Source of the DNA: Acetatifactor muris
GTDB taxonomy: Bacteria > Bacillota > Clostridia > Lachnospirales > Lachnospiraceae
Direction: 5' to 3'
Length of the DNA stretch: 64,000 nt
Assembly: GCF_024623325.1 (NCBI RefSeq)
Contig: NZ_JANJZD010000007.1
Location: 62,001-126,000, forward strand
Shown here: one piece after another, positions 42,806 through 50,818 of the stretch
How positions within the stretch are numbered: position 1 is the first letter of the stretch
Layout of the letters: the number at the start of each line of letters is the position of its first letter
Notes under the pieces: generated by a model
Told to the model about the DNA's origin: nothing
Database searches by the model: none
Seen by the model: only the letters and a program-made list of their open reading frames with translations
Made by a program: the position numbers and the translations under genes

Positions 42806-43957
42806 ATGTCTGAAAACACCTTCGCTCCATCTTTACTTCCGGGACTTTCCAAATATCCTGAATCTTCCGAATTTCCCTTATCTCCTGAGCTTCCTGACTT
42901 TCTCAGCTCCGCCACAGGCCCGGTGACAGTCCGTATGACCAACGATTACCTTTTCCGTGCCCTGCTTCAATCCAGCAACAAAGCCCTGAAAGGCCTTATC
43001 GGTTCCCTGCTTCATCTGCGTCCCGATGAAATTCTTTCTGCAGAAATCACAAATCCCATCATTCTGGGTACCAGTGTAGATGAGAAAGATTTTATTCTGG
43101 ATATCAAGGTCTTTCTCAACAACAGAATTATCCTCAACCTGGAACTTCAGGTAATCAATCAGCACAACTGGCCCGAACGTTCCCTGAGCTATCTGTGCCG
43201 TTCTTTCGACAATCTGAACTCGGGAGATGATTATCAACAGGTAAAGCCTGCCATACATATAGGGCTTCTGGATTTCACTCTGTTCGAGGATTATCCGGAA
43301 TTTTATGCCACTTATATGATGATGAACGTTAAAAATTATATGGTTTACAGTGACAAACTACGCCTATCTGTGATAGACTTAACTCATATAGATCTGGCCA
43401 CCGAAGAGGATAAACGATATCGAATTGATCAGTGGGCCACTCTCTTCAAGGCAACCACATGGGAGGAAATCAAAATGATCGCTCAGCAGAACGAAGACAT
43501 CCTGGCAGCAGGAAACGCCATCTACAGACTTACCAGGGAAGAACGGATCAGGCAGATCTGCGAAGCCCGGGAGGATTATTATCGCTGCCAGCGTGGTGTA
43601 CAGCGGATTATGGAAGAGCAGATAGCTGCTTTAAGTAAACAGGAAGCTACCTTAAAAGAACAGGAAGCTACCTTAAAAGAACAGGAAACTGCCTTAAAAG
43701 AACAGGAAACTGCCTTAAAAGAACAGGAAACTGCCTTAAAAGAACAGGAAACTGCCTTAAAAGAACAGGAAACTGCCTTAAAAGAACAGGAAACTGTCTT
43801 AAAAGAACAGGAGAACACTATAAAAGAGCAGGAGATTGCCTTAAAGGAGCGGGGTGACTCTCTTGCTGAAAAAGATGCCCTCATTGCTTCTCTGTTAGCT
43901 GAAAAAGAAAGGCTGGAGAAAAGACTTGCTGCTGAACAATCATCAGCTTCATCCTGA
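42806..43957 (+). CDS. Rpn/PD-(D/E)XK nuclease family protein with heptad-repeat coiled coil
   Basis: 383 aa. Residues about 40-270 match the Rpn family (recombination-promoting nuclease or putative transposase): MTNDYLFRALLQSSNKALKGLIGSLL, then ILDIKVFLNNRIILNLELQVINQHNWPERSLSYLCRSFDNL, where D-x(n)-ELQ forms the nuclease core. Residues about 275-375 are a coiled coil made of tandem heptads LKEQETA. The family is known for C-terminal repeats that change in number. SD AAAGGA 8 bp before the ATG. No partner gene seen. Confidence 0.88.
   Translation: MSENTFAPSLLPGLSKYPESSEFPLSPELPDFLSSATGPVTVRMTNDYLFRALLQSSNKALKGLIGSLLHLRPDEILSAEITNPIILGTSVDEKDFILDIKVFLNNRIILNLELQVINQHNWPERSLSYLCRSFDNLNSGDDYQQVKPAIHIGLLDFTLFEDYPEFYATYMMMNVKNYMVYSDKLRLSVIDLTHIDLATEEDKRYRIDQWATLFKATTWEEIKMIAQQNEDILAAGNAIYRLTREERIRQICEAREDYYRCQRGVQRIMEEQIAALSKQEATLKEQEATLKEQETALKEQETALKEQETALKEQETALKEQETALKEQETVLKEQENTIKEQEIALKERGDSLAEKDALIASLLAEKERLEKRLAAEQSSASS
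43649..43816 (+). repeat. 21-bp in-frame minisatellite, eight near-identical copies
   Basis: Units with core TTAAAAGAACAGGAA recur every 21 bp from 43649 to 43816, encoding TLKEQEA twice, TLKEQET-type and ALKEQET units and one VLKEQEN. A less perfect unit precedes (43628-43648) and two follow (43817-43858). Since 21 is a multiple of 3, copy changes alter coiled-coil length by one heptad without a frameshift. Confidence 0.95.
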
Positions 43958-44153
43958 TTTGTCAAATATAGGATAAGTTCAGTATCAAAGCCGGCTGTGC
44001 TGCTTTCCCACATCCGGCTTAAAGTATTTACTGTCGCGGCCAGCATCCTCCGTTATCCTCGTTGCTGTAAAGCCTGTTTTCCCGGATATCTGCCATATGT
44101 GATCTGATTTGAAATACCTGGCGGTTCAGATCCCCCACAGCTTTCTTCCGCTG

Positions 44154-44372
44154 TCAGCCCTCCTTCTCCCTTCCGTCCGGCACATAGCGCGCCACATCCT
44201 CCAGAGTACATTCCAGTATCCTGCACAGGTCGTTCAGCGTGGTTGTGTTCATCGGCTTATTTTTCCTGAGCTTGTCCACTGTGGCGCTGGAAATCCTGTG
44301 CCTGGTGATCAAAGTATAGGTGGATTCTCCGGATTTCTTCAATGTCTTCCAGAAGGGCTGATAATCTATCAA
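44154..44372 (-). CDS. Small HTH (Cro/C1-like) transcriptional regulator
   Basis: 72 aa. The sequence DYQPFWKTLKKSGESTYTLITRHRISSATVDKLRKNK, then TTTLNDLCRILECTLEDVARYVPD, is a one-domain XRE-type HTH of the HTH_26 kind. The TTG at 44372 is chosen because AAGG lies about 9 bp before it and the domain starts there; an open frame runs on to 44516 but its extra part looks unrelated. It lies outside the left recombination site, downstream of the integrase in the same direction. Confidence 0.75.
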   Translation of the reverse strand: MIDYQPFWKTLKKSGESTYTLITRHRISSATVDKLRKNKPMNTTTLNDLCRILECTLEDVARYVPDGREKEG

Positions 44373-44523
44373 CGTCGTTTTCCTTTCGTATGCATCGGCC
44401 GGAACAGCATCCCGTCTGTTCCTCGGCTGTCCTTTTTTCTGTCTTATTTCCCTGGTACAATCAGGGTCTGACGGTCCTGACTGCATAAATATGCGCAATT
44501 TCCGTTCTTTATACATTCAAATG

Positions 44524-44551
44524 GTTCGCCTTAGTGACATATAAGGCGAAC
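44524..44551. repeat. Left lox-like recombination site flanking the integrase
   Basis: 10-bp arm GTTCGCCTTA (44524-44533), 8-bp core GTGACATA (44534-44541), 10-bp inverted arm TAAGGCGAAC (44542-44551). The reverse complement of the whole 28 bp equals the site at 45755-45782. The arms are the only symmetric part, so the core sets the direction. The integrase stop codon is only 3 bp away. The hairpin followed by CTTTTT could also act as a terminator on the + strand. Confidence 0.85.
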
Positions 44552-44554
44552 TTT

Positions 44555-45568
44555 TTATTCGATAGAATTAATACAGTTCGCTTTCTGGCGCATAGATGTA
44601 TGTACATAGAACTCCATAGTAGTACGAGTGGAGGCATGCCCCAGGATGGAAGATACCGTTTTGCAGTCTACTCCTTTTTCCAGACAGGCTGTGGCAAAAC
44701 CATGACGCATGGCATGAAAATTACAGTCTTCCATGGCACAGCGTTTCAAAATGGTCTTAAATTTCTTCTGCACATTGCGCGGTTCCGTACAGGTAAGCCG
44801 GCCGGTAAGCAAGTACAGTTCCGCATCCTTTCTCAGCTGCTTCAACGGTTTTATCAAATACCCGGGAATTGGAATTTCTCTTGCAGACGTGTTGGATTTC
44901 GGAGGCCGAATATAAATCACTGTTTTGGGCTGATTTTCAGAAATATGAGGGTTGGCTATGCGCGATATGGTACGCCTGATTCGAAAAGTATCAGTAGAAA
45001 AATCTATATCCTCCCATTTTAAGCCGCAAAGTTCTCCCAGTCGAATTCCTGTACCGCGACACAGCAAAATGGCAATGGCAAATATGTTATTCTCTTCCAG
45101 CAGATATTCTTTCATCCGATTACTTTCCTGCAAAGTCAGCACTTTTGACTCGGGTCTGTGACAATTGATGTTGCAGTAATCCAGCAATCTGCTATCCAGC
45201 AGTTTTATGCGGGCACCATATTTTAAAGTCAGTTTAAAAACCGCAAGGACAGAATGCACTGTTGTGGCTGCCAGGTTCTTTTTCTGCATTCTGTCAATAA
45301 AGGCAGCGATTATTGTCCCATCTATCTCTTCCAGTAAAATTTCACCGAAAAATGGAATGATATGAGAATTTACACAGTAACTATATCCGCAATACGTACT
45401 TTTTTTCACAGTTGCGCAGCATCCTTGCAGCCATTTAACACATAACTCTTTCAGCGTTTTGCAATATACGGAACTGCTCTCGCTGTATAGATTGAACTGT
45501 GTTGTCCGAAAGCCTGTTTCTTCTAGTACTATTTTACCTGGTCCCATTAATTTTCTTTCGTTTTTCAT
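44555..45568 (-). CDS. Tyrosine recombinase/integrase between inverted sites
   Basis: 337 aa. The N-terminal SAM-like core-binding domain (about 45-130) and the catalytic domain (about 140-335) are both complete. Catalytic residues are visible: Arg in GTGIRLGELCGLKW, HxxR in FHAMRHGFATACLEKG, the next His in SILGHASTRTTMEFY and the nucleophile Tyr in MEFYVHTSMRQ. It looks like conjugative element or phage integrases, but no other mobile-element gene is near. Its gene fills almost the entire 1.2-kb segment between two inverted 28-bp sites. SD AAAGGAG 12 bp before ATG. Confidence 0.93.
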   Translation of the reverse strand: MKNERKLMGPGKIVLEETGFRTTQFNLYSESSSVYCKTLKELCVKWLQGCCATVKKSTYCGYSYCVNSHIIPFFGEILLEEIDGTIIAAFIDRMQKKNLAATTVHSVLAVFKLTLKYGARIKLLDSRLLDYCNINCHRPESKVLTLQESNRMKEYLLEENNIFAIAILLCRGTGIRLGELCGLKWEDIDFSTDTFRIRRTISRIANPHISENQPKTVIYIRPPKSNTSAREIPIPGYLIKPLKQLRKDAELYLLTGRLTCTEPRNVQKKFKTILKRCAMEDCNFHAMRHGFATACLEKGVDCKTVSSILGHASTRTTMEFYVHTSMRQKANCINSIE

Positions 45569-45754
45569 ATTTCTGAATTTCTCCTTTGATCTGATGTGAA
45601 TCTGGCCGCAGTGTGAAGCTTTTAGAATGCAACCTGCAATATATATGTTATAACATCCGCCAGAAAATTAACAAAACTGCCAGAAAAGTAAAAAAGCAGA
45701 TTTTACTTGCAATATGGTGATAAAAAGTATAAAATAATAAAAGTTATGAAAAAA
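45569..45754 (-). promoter_or_regulatory. Integrase promoter region inside the invertible segment
   Basis: AT-rich, no gene. Reading leftward there is TTGTTA (45674-45669), 16 bp, TATAAC (45652-45647) as candidate promoter. Two direct repeats of GCCAGAAAA (+ strand, about 45659-45667 and 45679-45687, 20 bp apart) flank the -35. They may be arm-type binding sites or operators for autoregulation. Confidence 0.5.
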
Positions 45755-45782
45755 GTTCGCCTTATATGTCACTAAGGCGAAC
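45755..45782. repeat. Right lox-like recombination site flanking the integrase
   Basis: Arm GTTCGCCTTA (45755-45764), core TATGTCAC (45765-45772), arm TAAGGCGAAC (45773-45782). It is identical over 28 bp to the reverse complement of the left site. It is preceded by AAAAA and followed by CTTTTT, so the RNA hairpin could terminate in either direction. Confidence 0.85.
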
Positions 45783-45788
45783 TTTTTC

Positions 45789-45818
45789 TGTACAACAGAC
45801 AAAATTTCCTGTTATAAT
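45789..45818 (+). promoter_or_regulatory. Candidate promoter for the MFS transporter gene
   Basis: TATAAT (45813-45818) with a weak TGTACA (45789-45794) at 18 bp. It lies just outside the right recombination site, 75 bp before the ATG. Confidence 0.5.
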
Positions 45819-45892
45819 AAATAAAACACTTCCATGTCCGGCAACAAAGTTCCTTACAAAACATAAATAAAAGGAAAGAAAGAGGACAAAAC

Positions 45893-47236
45893 ATGAGCGA
45901 ACTCAAGCTGAACTACAAACGAACCATTCTGGTAGGTCTTGCATTCCTGTCCATCAGCTCCTTCTGGCAGATGTACGACAATGTCATTCCGCTGGTATTG
46001 AGAGAGACTTTTGGTATGGACGAATCTCTGACCGGAATGATTATGGCGGCAGATAATATTCTGGCTCTGTTCCTGCTGCCCTTCTTCGGGGGACTCTCCG
46101 ACAGAACCAGCACAAAGCTGGGCCGCCGTACACCTTATATCATCGCAGGTACGGCCGCGGCAGTCATCCTGATGAACGTCCTGCCTGTACTGGACAACAG
46201 TTATTCCAGGGAAGCCGCCCCATTTAAGCTGGCCGCTTTTATTGTGGTTCTGGGACTGCTGCTGATTGCAATGGGTACCTATCGTTCTCCCGCCGTGGCA
46301 CTGATGCCCGATGTAACGGCAAAGCCTCTGCGCAGTAAGGGCAATGCCATCATCAATCTGATGGGTGCCGTGGGAGGCGTCCTTTATCTGGGCGTTGCCG
46401 CAGTTTTGTACCCCACCTCCAAAGTAGCAGATCTGACCCATGTCAATTACCAGCCTCTGTTTCTGGTGGTTTCCGCCATCATGGTAATCGCCATAGTCAC
46501 GCTGCTCTTTACTATCCGGGAGCCGGAACTGGCAGCGAAAAATAAGAAGCTGGAGCAGGCCCATCCGGAGTGGAATCTGGCTGAAGACAACGGTAACGGC
46601 CGTGAGAGGCTTCCCGCTCCCGTAAAACGCAGTCTCGTTTTCCTGCTGGCTTCCATCGCACTGTGGTTTATCGGCTATAATGCCGTAACCACCTGGTTTA
46701 CCACTTATGTCTCCCAGGTTATGGGTGAAGGTCTGGGCGGTGCCTCAAACTGTCTGCTGATTGCCACCGGCGGTGCCATTGTTTCCTTCATCCCCATTGG
46801 TATCGTTGCCTCGAAATTCGGCCGTAAGAAAACCATTCTGTCCGGGATTATCCTGCTGGCTTCCTGCTTTATCGCCGGCTTCTTCCTGACCACCCGTTTC
46901 TCCTCCATCAATGCCGTCATGTTCGTGGTCTTTGCCCTGGTGGGACTTGCCTGGGCAGCCATCAATGTCAATTCTCTGCCCATGGTAGTAGAAATGTGCC
47001 GCGGCAGTGATGTGGGAACATTTACCGGTTTCTACTATACGGCTTCCATGATAGCTCAGGTAATCACCCCTGTGCTGGCAGGCTCTCTGATGAAAGCTCT
47101 GGGATATCCTGTTCTCTTCCCTTACGCCGCCCTCTTCGTTCTCCTCAGCTTTGTCACTATGTGTTTTGTGCGGCATGGCGACAGCAAAGCAGAACCCAAA
47201 AAAGGGCTGGAAGCTTTTGAAGCCATGGACGATTAA
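45893..47236 (+). CDS. MFS transporter, sugar/cation symporter-like
   Basis: 447 aa with about twelve membrane helices. The loop 2-3 motif GGLSDRTSTKLGRRTPYIIAG is a clear MFS signature of the disaccharide symporter (SUC/SLC45-like) type, and the central cytoplasmic loop (about 205-245) separates the two six-helix halves. The late motif KFGRKKTIL is the second-half counterpart. The substrate is probably a sugar but cannot be fixed. SD GAGGA. It is the gene next to the right end of the invertible segment, and a glycerophosphodiesterase gene follows. Confidence 0.88.
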   Translation: MSELKLNYKRTILVGLAFLSISSFWQMYDNVIPLVLRETFGMDESLTGMIMAADNILALFLLPFFGGLSDRTSTKLGRRTPYIIAGTAAAVILMNVLPVLDNSYSREAAPFKLAAFIVVLGLLLIAMGTYRSPAVALMPDVTAKPLRSKGNAIINLMGAVGGVLYLGVAAVLYPTSKVADLTHVNYQPLFLVVSAIMVIAIVTLLFTIREPELAAKNKKLEQAHPEWNLAEDNGNGRERLPAPVKRSLVFLLASIALWFIGYNAVTTWFTTYVSQVMGEGLGGASNCLLIATGGAIVSFIPIGIVASKFGRKKTILSGIILLASCFIAGFFLTTRFSSINAVMFVVFALVGLAWAAINVNSLPMVVEMCRGSDVGTFTGFYYTASMIAQVITPVLAGSLMKALGYPVLFPYAALFVLLSFVTMCFVRHGDSKAEPKKGLEAFEAMDD

Positions 47237-47284
47237 CAGCAGCATCCCCCTGGTGAATCTTCTGTTTTCATGAATCATTATACA

Positions 47285-47321
47285 GGCAGCAATTCAGACG
47301 GCAAAGTGCTGAATTGCTGCC
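47285..47321 (+). terminator. Strong hairpin between the MFS and phosphodiesterase genes
   Basis: 13-bp perfect stem GGCAGCAATTCAG (47285-47297) with 47309-47321, 11-nt loop. There is no T-run after it, so it is more likely an mRNA-stabilising or processing hairpin than a full terminator. Confidence 0.6.
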
Positions 47322-47344
47322 GAATTACAAAGGAGGACCTTCCC

Positions 47345-48172
47345 ATGATACTCATCATTTTACTTGTCATGGCATTGACACTGTTCCTGCTCTGGTGTCT
47401 GCTGCTCCTTCCCCGTCGGAACCAGCCCGGCTGGGAGCAGTTGTCCGGTGTCCGCTATGCCCATCGGGGGCTTCATGACGCAGAGCATGGCATCCCGGAG
47501 AATTCCATGGCCGCTTTTCGGAAGGCCGTGGAACATGGCTTTGGTGCAGAGTTAGATGTCCACCTGATGGCTGATGGCAACCTGGCGGTGATTCATGACA
47601 GCAGCCTCCGGAGAGTCTGCGGCAAAGATGCCATCATCGAAGATCTGCAAACGGCCGATCTGGATAAATATCCCCTGCTGGGGGCAGAGGAAACTATCCC
47701 TTTGTTTCAAAATGTTCTGGAATTATTTGAAAAAGAAAAACCACTGATTATAGAATTGAAAGTAGAACGGGGCAACGCAGCCGCTCTGACGGATGCTGTG
47801 ATGGCGCTTGTGCAGAACTGGCACGGGACTTACTGTATAGAATCCTTTCATCCTGCCGTACTCCTGCATCTGAAAAAACATTACCCTGCGGTCCTCCGGG
47901 GACAGCTCAGTCAGAATTTTCTCCGGGGCAGCGAAGCGGGCAATCTCTCTCTGCCGGTACGTATTATCCTGACTATGCTGCTGACCACCTTCTTCACCCG
48001 TCCGGATTTTATCGCCTTCAATCATGAGGATCGTTCCTGCTTAAGCCTGCGGCTGATGAAACGGCTTTATCAAGTTCATGAAGCCGGCTGGACTGTGCGA
48101 GATCCGGAAACCATGAACCTGTTGGAAATGGAAGGCATACTTCCCATATTTGAAAATTTTATTCCGTCATAA
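47345..48172 (+). CDS. Membrane-anchored glycerophosphodiester phosphodiesterase
   Basis: 275 aa from ATG 47345 (AAAGGAGG 8 bp upstream; the frame extends to 47270). One N-terminal helix (MILIILLVMALTLFLLWCLLLL) precedes a GDPD TIM barrel: YAHRGLHDAEHGIPENSMAAF, AELDVHLMADGNLAVIHDSSLRRV with the catalytic His pair and metal-binding Glu/Asp, and LIIELKVE. It hydrolyses glycerophosphodiesters to glycerol-3-phosphate and alcohol. Probably faces outside or lies at the membrane. Confidence 0.92.
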   Translation: MILIILLVMALTLFLLWCLLLLPRRNQPGWEQLSGVRYAHRGLHDAEHGIPENSMAAFRKAVEHGFGAELDVHLMADGNLAVIHDSSLRRVCGKDAIIEDLQTADLDKYPLLGAEETIPLFQNVLELFEKEKPLIIELKVERGNAAALTDAVMALVQNWHGTYCIESFHPAVLLHLKKHYPAVLRGQLSQNFLRGSEAGNLSLPVRIILTMLLTTFFTRPDFIAFNHEDRSCLSLRLMKRLYQVHEAGWTVRDPETMNLLEMEGILPIFENFIPS

Positions 48173-48175
48173 ACC

Positions 48176-48361
48176 TCAGGGTCTGCTCATACCCTGTATT
48201 CGAATTACCCGGTATGGCAGACCCTTTCCCTGACGAAATTCTGCGGAATTCTCACTGGTTTCCGCCAGTCCTTCCTGTATATTTTCAGGACATGTGTCTC
48301 TACAATATCCAAATGCGCAGCGGCAGTCTTCTGCGGCATACAAAGGTTCACAGTCTGGCAT
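48176..48361 (-). CDS. Possible 61-aa cysteine-rich protein
   Basis: Frame from ATG 48361 with AGGAA before it, overlapping the 3' end of the NTP pyrophosphatase gene. Five or six cysteines are packed in MPDCEPLYAAEDCRCAFGYCRDTC. Its last third is encoded by the terminator-like inverted repeat, which argues against it; coupling to the upstream gene argues for it. Confidence 0.3.
   Translation of the reverse strand: MPDCEPLYAAEDCRCAFGYCRDTCPENIQEGLAETSENSAEFRQGKGLPYRVIRIQGMSRP
48179..48230. terminator. Terminator-like inverted repeat after the phosphodiesterase gene
   Basis: AGGGTCTGC with GCAGACCCT and inner ATACC with GGTAT form a long stem of about 14 bp, followed by TTCCCTG. It lies 6 bp after the stop of the GDPD gene. 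Confidence 0.6.
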
Positions 48362-48971
48362 TTTCCTGCAATACATTCTGGAAAAACTGCAGAAATCCGT
48401 CCTCCACTGCCACCACGTCCAACTGCTCTTCCTTCAAGTCGTAAAAGTATTCTCCCGTCTCAATATCCACAGACAAGCTGTCCAGCGGAAATCCTTTGTG
48501 CCGGACTTTCGAATGGGGGCGCGCCGTCAGCAGGAAGGGCTGACTGGCCAGACTTTCCGCCATGGATTCATACACATGATCTCTGTCCATTACCAGACAG
48601 ATGGCATTCCGGTATCTGGCTTTCAGATCCCCGTATTTCCTCGCCAGACCGGTATAATATTCCAGCATTTCCTCATCTGTCAGATATTTCCCATTCACCG
48701 TTCTCACATGGACGCCGGGCTGTATTTCTTCTGGCACTCCCTCGAAATACAATCCGCTGTCACAGGAGAAAACCGGCATTCCAAAAGTCTCATAATAGGC
48801 ATGAGCCTTCACCCTGGCATTTTCCAGGGGTGTGACGCCGTTCTCCTCCACCTCCGGAATTCTTTTGTCTATGTCACGCAGTCCCAGAATTTCCAGATTC
48901 AGGCCTTCCAGTCTGTGCCGCATAGCATCCAGCTTTGCAGAGTTCCCCGTCCCGTACAGTAATTTCAACAC
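48348..48971 (-). CDS. rdgB: Non-canonical purine NTP pyrophosphatase (RdgB/HAM1 family)
   Basis: 207 aa from GTG 48971 (GGAGG 11 bp upstream), or 224 aa from ATG 49022, which would overlap the ABC gene by 20 bp. The N-terminal LLYGTGNSAKLDAMRHRL and later ENARVKAHAYYETFGMPVFSCDSGLYFEG are the HAM1 motifs. The enzyme hydrolyses dITP, XTP and similar nucleotides. The central part is divergent from canonical RdgB, so substrate preference may differ. Last gene of the marR-ABC run. Confidence 0.82.
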   Translation of the reverse strand: MLKLLYGTGNSAKLDAMRHRLEGLNLEILGLRDIDKRIPEVEENGVTPLENARVKAHAYYETFGMPVFSCDSGLYFEGVPEEIQPGVHVRTVNGKYLTDEEMLEYYTGLARKYGDLKARYRNAICLVMDRDHVYESMAESLASQPFLLTARPHSKVRHKGFPLDSLSVDIETGEYFYDLKEEQLDVVAVEDGFLQFFQNVLQENARL

Positions 48972-49002
48972 AATATTTAATTCCTCCCTGTCAAAATGCA
49001 CA

Positions 49003-50772
49003 TTACTCAAACTGCGACGCATACAGTTTATAATAAAATCCCTTCTGCGCCATCAGGCTCTCATGATTTCCCTGTTCCACCACATCTCCGTGGTCCACCA
49101 CCAGAATATTGTCCGCATGCTGAATAGTAGATAGACGATGTGCAATCACAAAGCAGGTCTTATCCTTCATCAGCTCCCTCATAGCCTTCTGAATCCTTCT
49201 CTCCGTACTGGTATCCACATTGGAGGTAGCCTCATCCAGAATCAGCATCTTCGCGTCATAAAGCATAGCCCTGGCAATGGTCAGCAGCTGCTTCTGCCCC
49301 TTGGAAATATTCCCCCCGTCTTCACTGATGACAGTCTCATAGCCCTGGGGCAGCCGCATGATAAAGGAGTGAATATGCGCCGCTTTTGCCGCAGCCACCA
49401 CCTCTTTCATGGTGGCCCCTTCTTTGCCATAGGCAATATTGTCGAAAATGGTTCCCTTGAATACCCAGGTATCCTGAAGCACCATGGCGTAGGCGGCACG
49501 CAGACTCTTCCTGGTATAGTCCCTGCTGTCCTTTCCCTCCACCAGAATGCTTCCCTCATCCACATCGTAAAACCGCATCAGCAGATTGATAATCGTCGTC
49601 TTGCCGGCACCGGTCGGTCCCACAATAGCCACCAGTTTCCCGGCGTCCGCGTTCAGATTCAGATTGTGAATAATGATCTTCGCCTTCTCATAGCCGAAAG
49701 ACACATTCTCCAGCGCCACATTGCCTTTTACATCATCCAGCTCTTCCGCTCTCTCCCGGTCCTTCGGCTCTTCCTCCTCGTCCAGCAACCCAAATACTCT
49801 CTCCGCTGCCGCCAGTGCAGAATACAGCTCGTTTGTTATATTGGCGATCTCGTTGATGGGACCGGAGAACTTCCGGGAATACAGTACAAAGGAAGAAATC
49901 TGCCCCAGAGAAATCCGCCCGCCCATATACAGGAAAGAGCCGAATACAGCAATCAAAGTAAGTCCCAGATTATTGATGGAATTAACTGTAGGCCCCATGG
50001 TCATTCCGTAATAATCTGCGTTGTAATAGGCGTCAGCCGCATTCTGATTCACTCTGTCAAAATTCTCCGCCACTCTGTTCTCATAGGCATACGCCATAAT
50101 GGTCTTCTGTCCGGAAAACATTTCTTCCACAAAACCATTCATAATACCGTAATTCTGAGAACGCTTTACATATCTGGGCTGTGTAATCTTTCGTATATTC
50201 GTCACATAAATGACAGCTGCCGGAATTGTGACCGCCACCACCACCGCCAGAATCGGCGAAATGTAAAGCATCATACTGAAGGATCCGATGACTGTCACAA
50301 GACTTGTGAGAATCTGTACCACATCCGTGGCCAGGCAGGTACTTACCACATCAATATCATAGGATACCCGGCTGATAATATCCCCTGCCTGATTGCGGTC
50401 AAAATATCCCACCGGCATCCGCATCAGTTTATCAAATACATCCTTCCGCATCCCCTTTGCAATTCCCTTACTGACACACATCATTATAATATTGATGGAA
50501 ATCGTTATAAGGGAAGAAACCACATAACAGAAAAGCATTCTGAATGCAAAATAAAATACCCTGTCAAAATTTACTTTTCCCGCACCTGCCGCAGCCTCAT
50601 TGATGGCCGAACCGGCCAGACTGGGTCCCAGCAGAGCCAGGACATTGCTGGTAAAGCACAGTGCAAATACCAGCATGAGAATCCATTTATATCGTCCGAT
50701 ATAGGCGATCAGCCGTATGAAGGTCCCCCGGGTATCCTTCGGTTTTTTCCTGATTGAATCTCTGGCTGCCAT
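49003..50772 (-). CDS. ABC exporter half-transporter (permease-ATPase fusion)
   Basis: 589 aa: six membrane helices (about 20-320), then a nucleotide-binding domain with Walker A VGPTGAGKTTI, signature NISKGQKQLLTIARAML (a Q in place of the usual SGGQ second Gly), Walker B MLILDEATSN and H-loop CFVIAHRLST. The MsbA/LmrA-like fold exports lipids, drugs or peptides. It pairs with the next gene upstream, so a heterodimer is likely. The two are 46 bp apart. Confidence 0.92.
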   Translation of the reverse strand: MAARDSIRKKPKDTRGTFIRLIAYIGRYKWILMLVFALCFTSNVLALLGPSLAGSAINEAAAGAGKVNFDRVFYFAFRMLFCYVVSSLITISINIIMMCVSKGIAKGMRKDVFDKLMRMPVGYFDRNQAGDIISRVSYDIDVVSTCLATDVVQILTSLVTVIGSFSMMLYISPILAVVVAVTIPAAVIYVTNIRKITQPRYVKRSQNYGIMNGFVEEMFSGQKTIMAYAYENRVAENFDRVNQNAADAYYNADYYGMTMGPTVNSINNLGLTLIAVFGSFLYMGGRISLGQISSFVLYSRKFSGPINEIANITNELYSALAAAERVFGLLDEEEEPKDRERAEELDDVKGNVALENVSFGYEKAKIIIHNLNLNADAGKLVAIVGPTGAGKTTIINLLMRFYDVDEGSILVEGKDSRDYTRKSLRAAYAMVLQDTWVFKGTIFDNIAYGKEGATMKEVVAAAKAAHIHSFIMRLPQGYETVISEDGGNISKGQKQLLTIARAMLYDAKMLILDEATSNVDTSTERRIQKAMRELMKDKTCFVIAHRLSTIQHADNILVVDHGDVVEQGNHESLMAQKGFYYKLYASQFE

Positions 50773-50818
50773 ATCCTTTCCTTTCCGCCTGAAAACTGCC
50801 GCACATCAGGGCAGTTTC

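Noticed and set aside
43649..43816. CRISPR-like array
   Set aside because: The 21-bp units are contiguous with no spacers and are in frame within a coding sequence.
44524..45782. Excisable mini-element with attL/attR direct repeats
   Set aside because: The 8-bp cores of the two sites are in opposite orientation, so site-specific recombination would invert, not excise. The arms alone are symmetric and cannot define direct repeats.
48294..48962. 222-codon + strand frame
   Set aside because: Antisense to the RdgB-type gene, which keeps clear HAM1 motifs.
49138..50757. 539-codon + strand frame
   Set aside because: Antisense shadow of the ABC exporter gene at 49003-50772; His/Arg/Ile-rich product without any motif.
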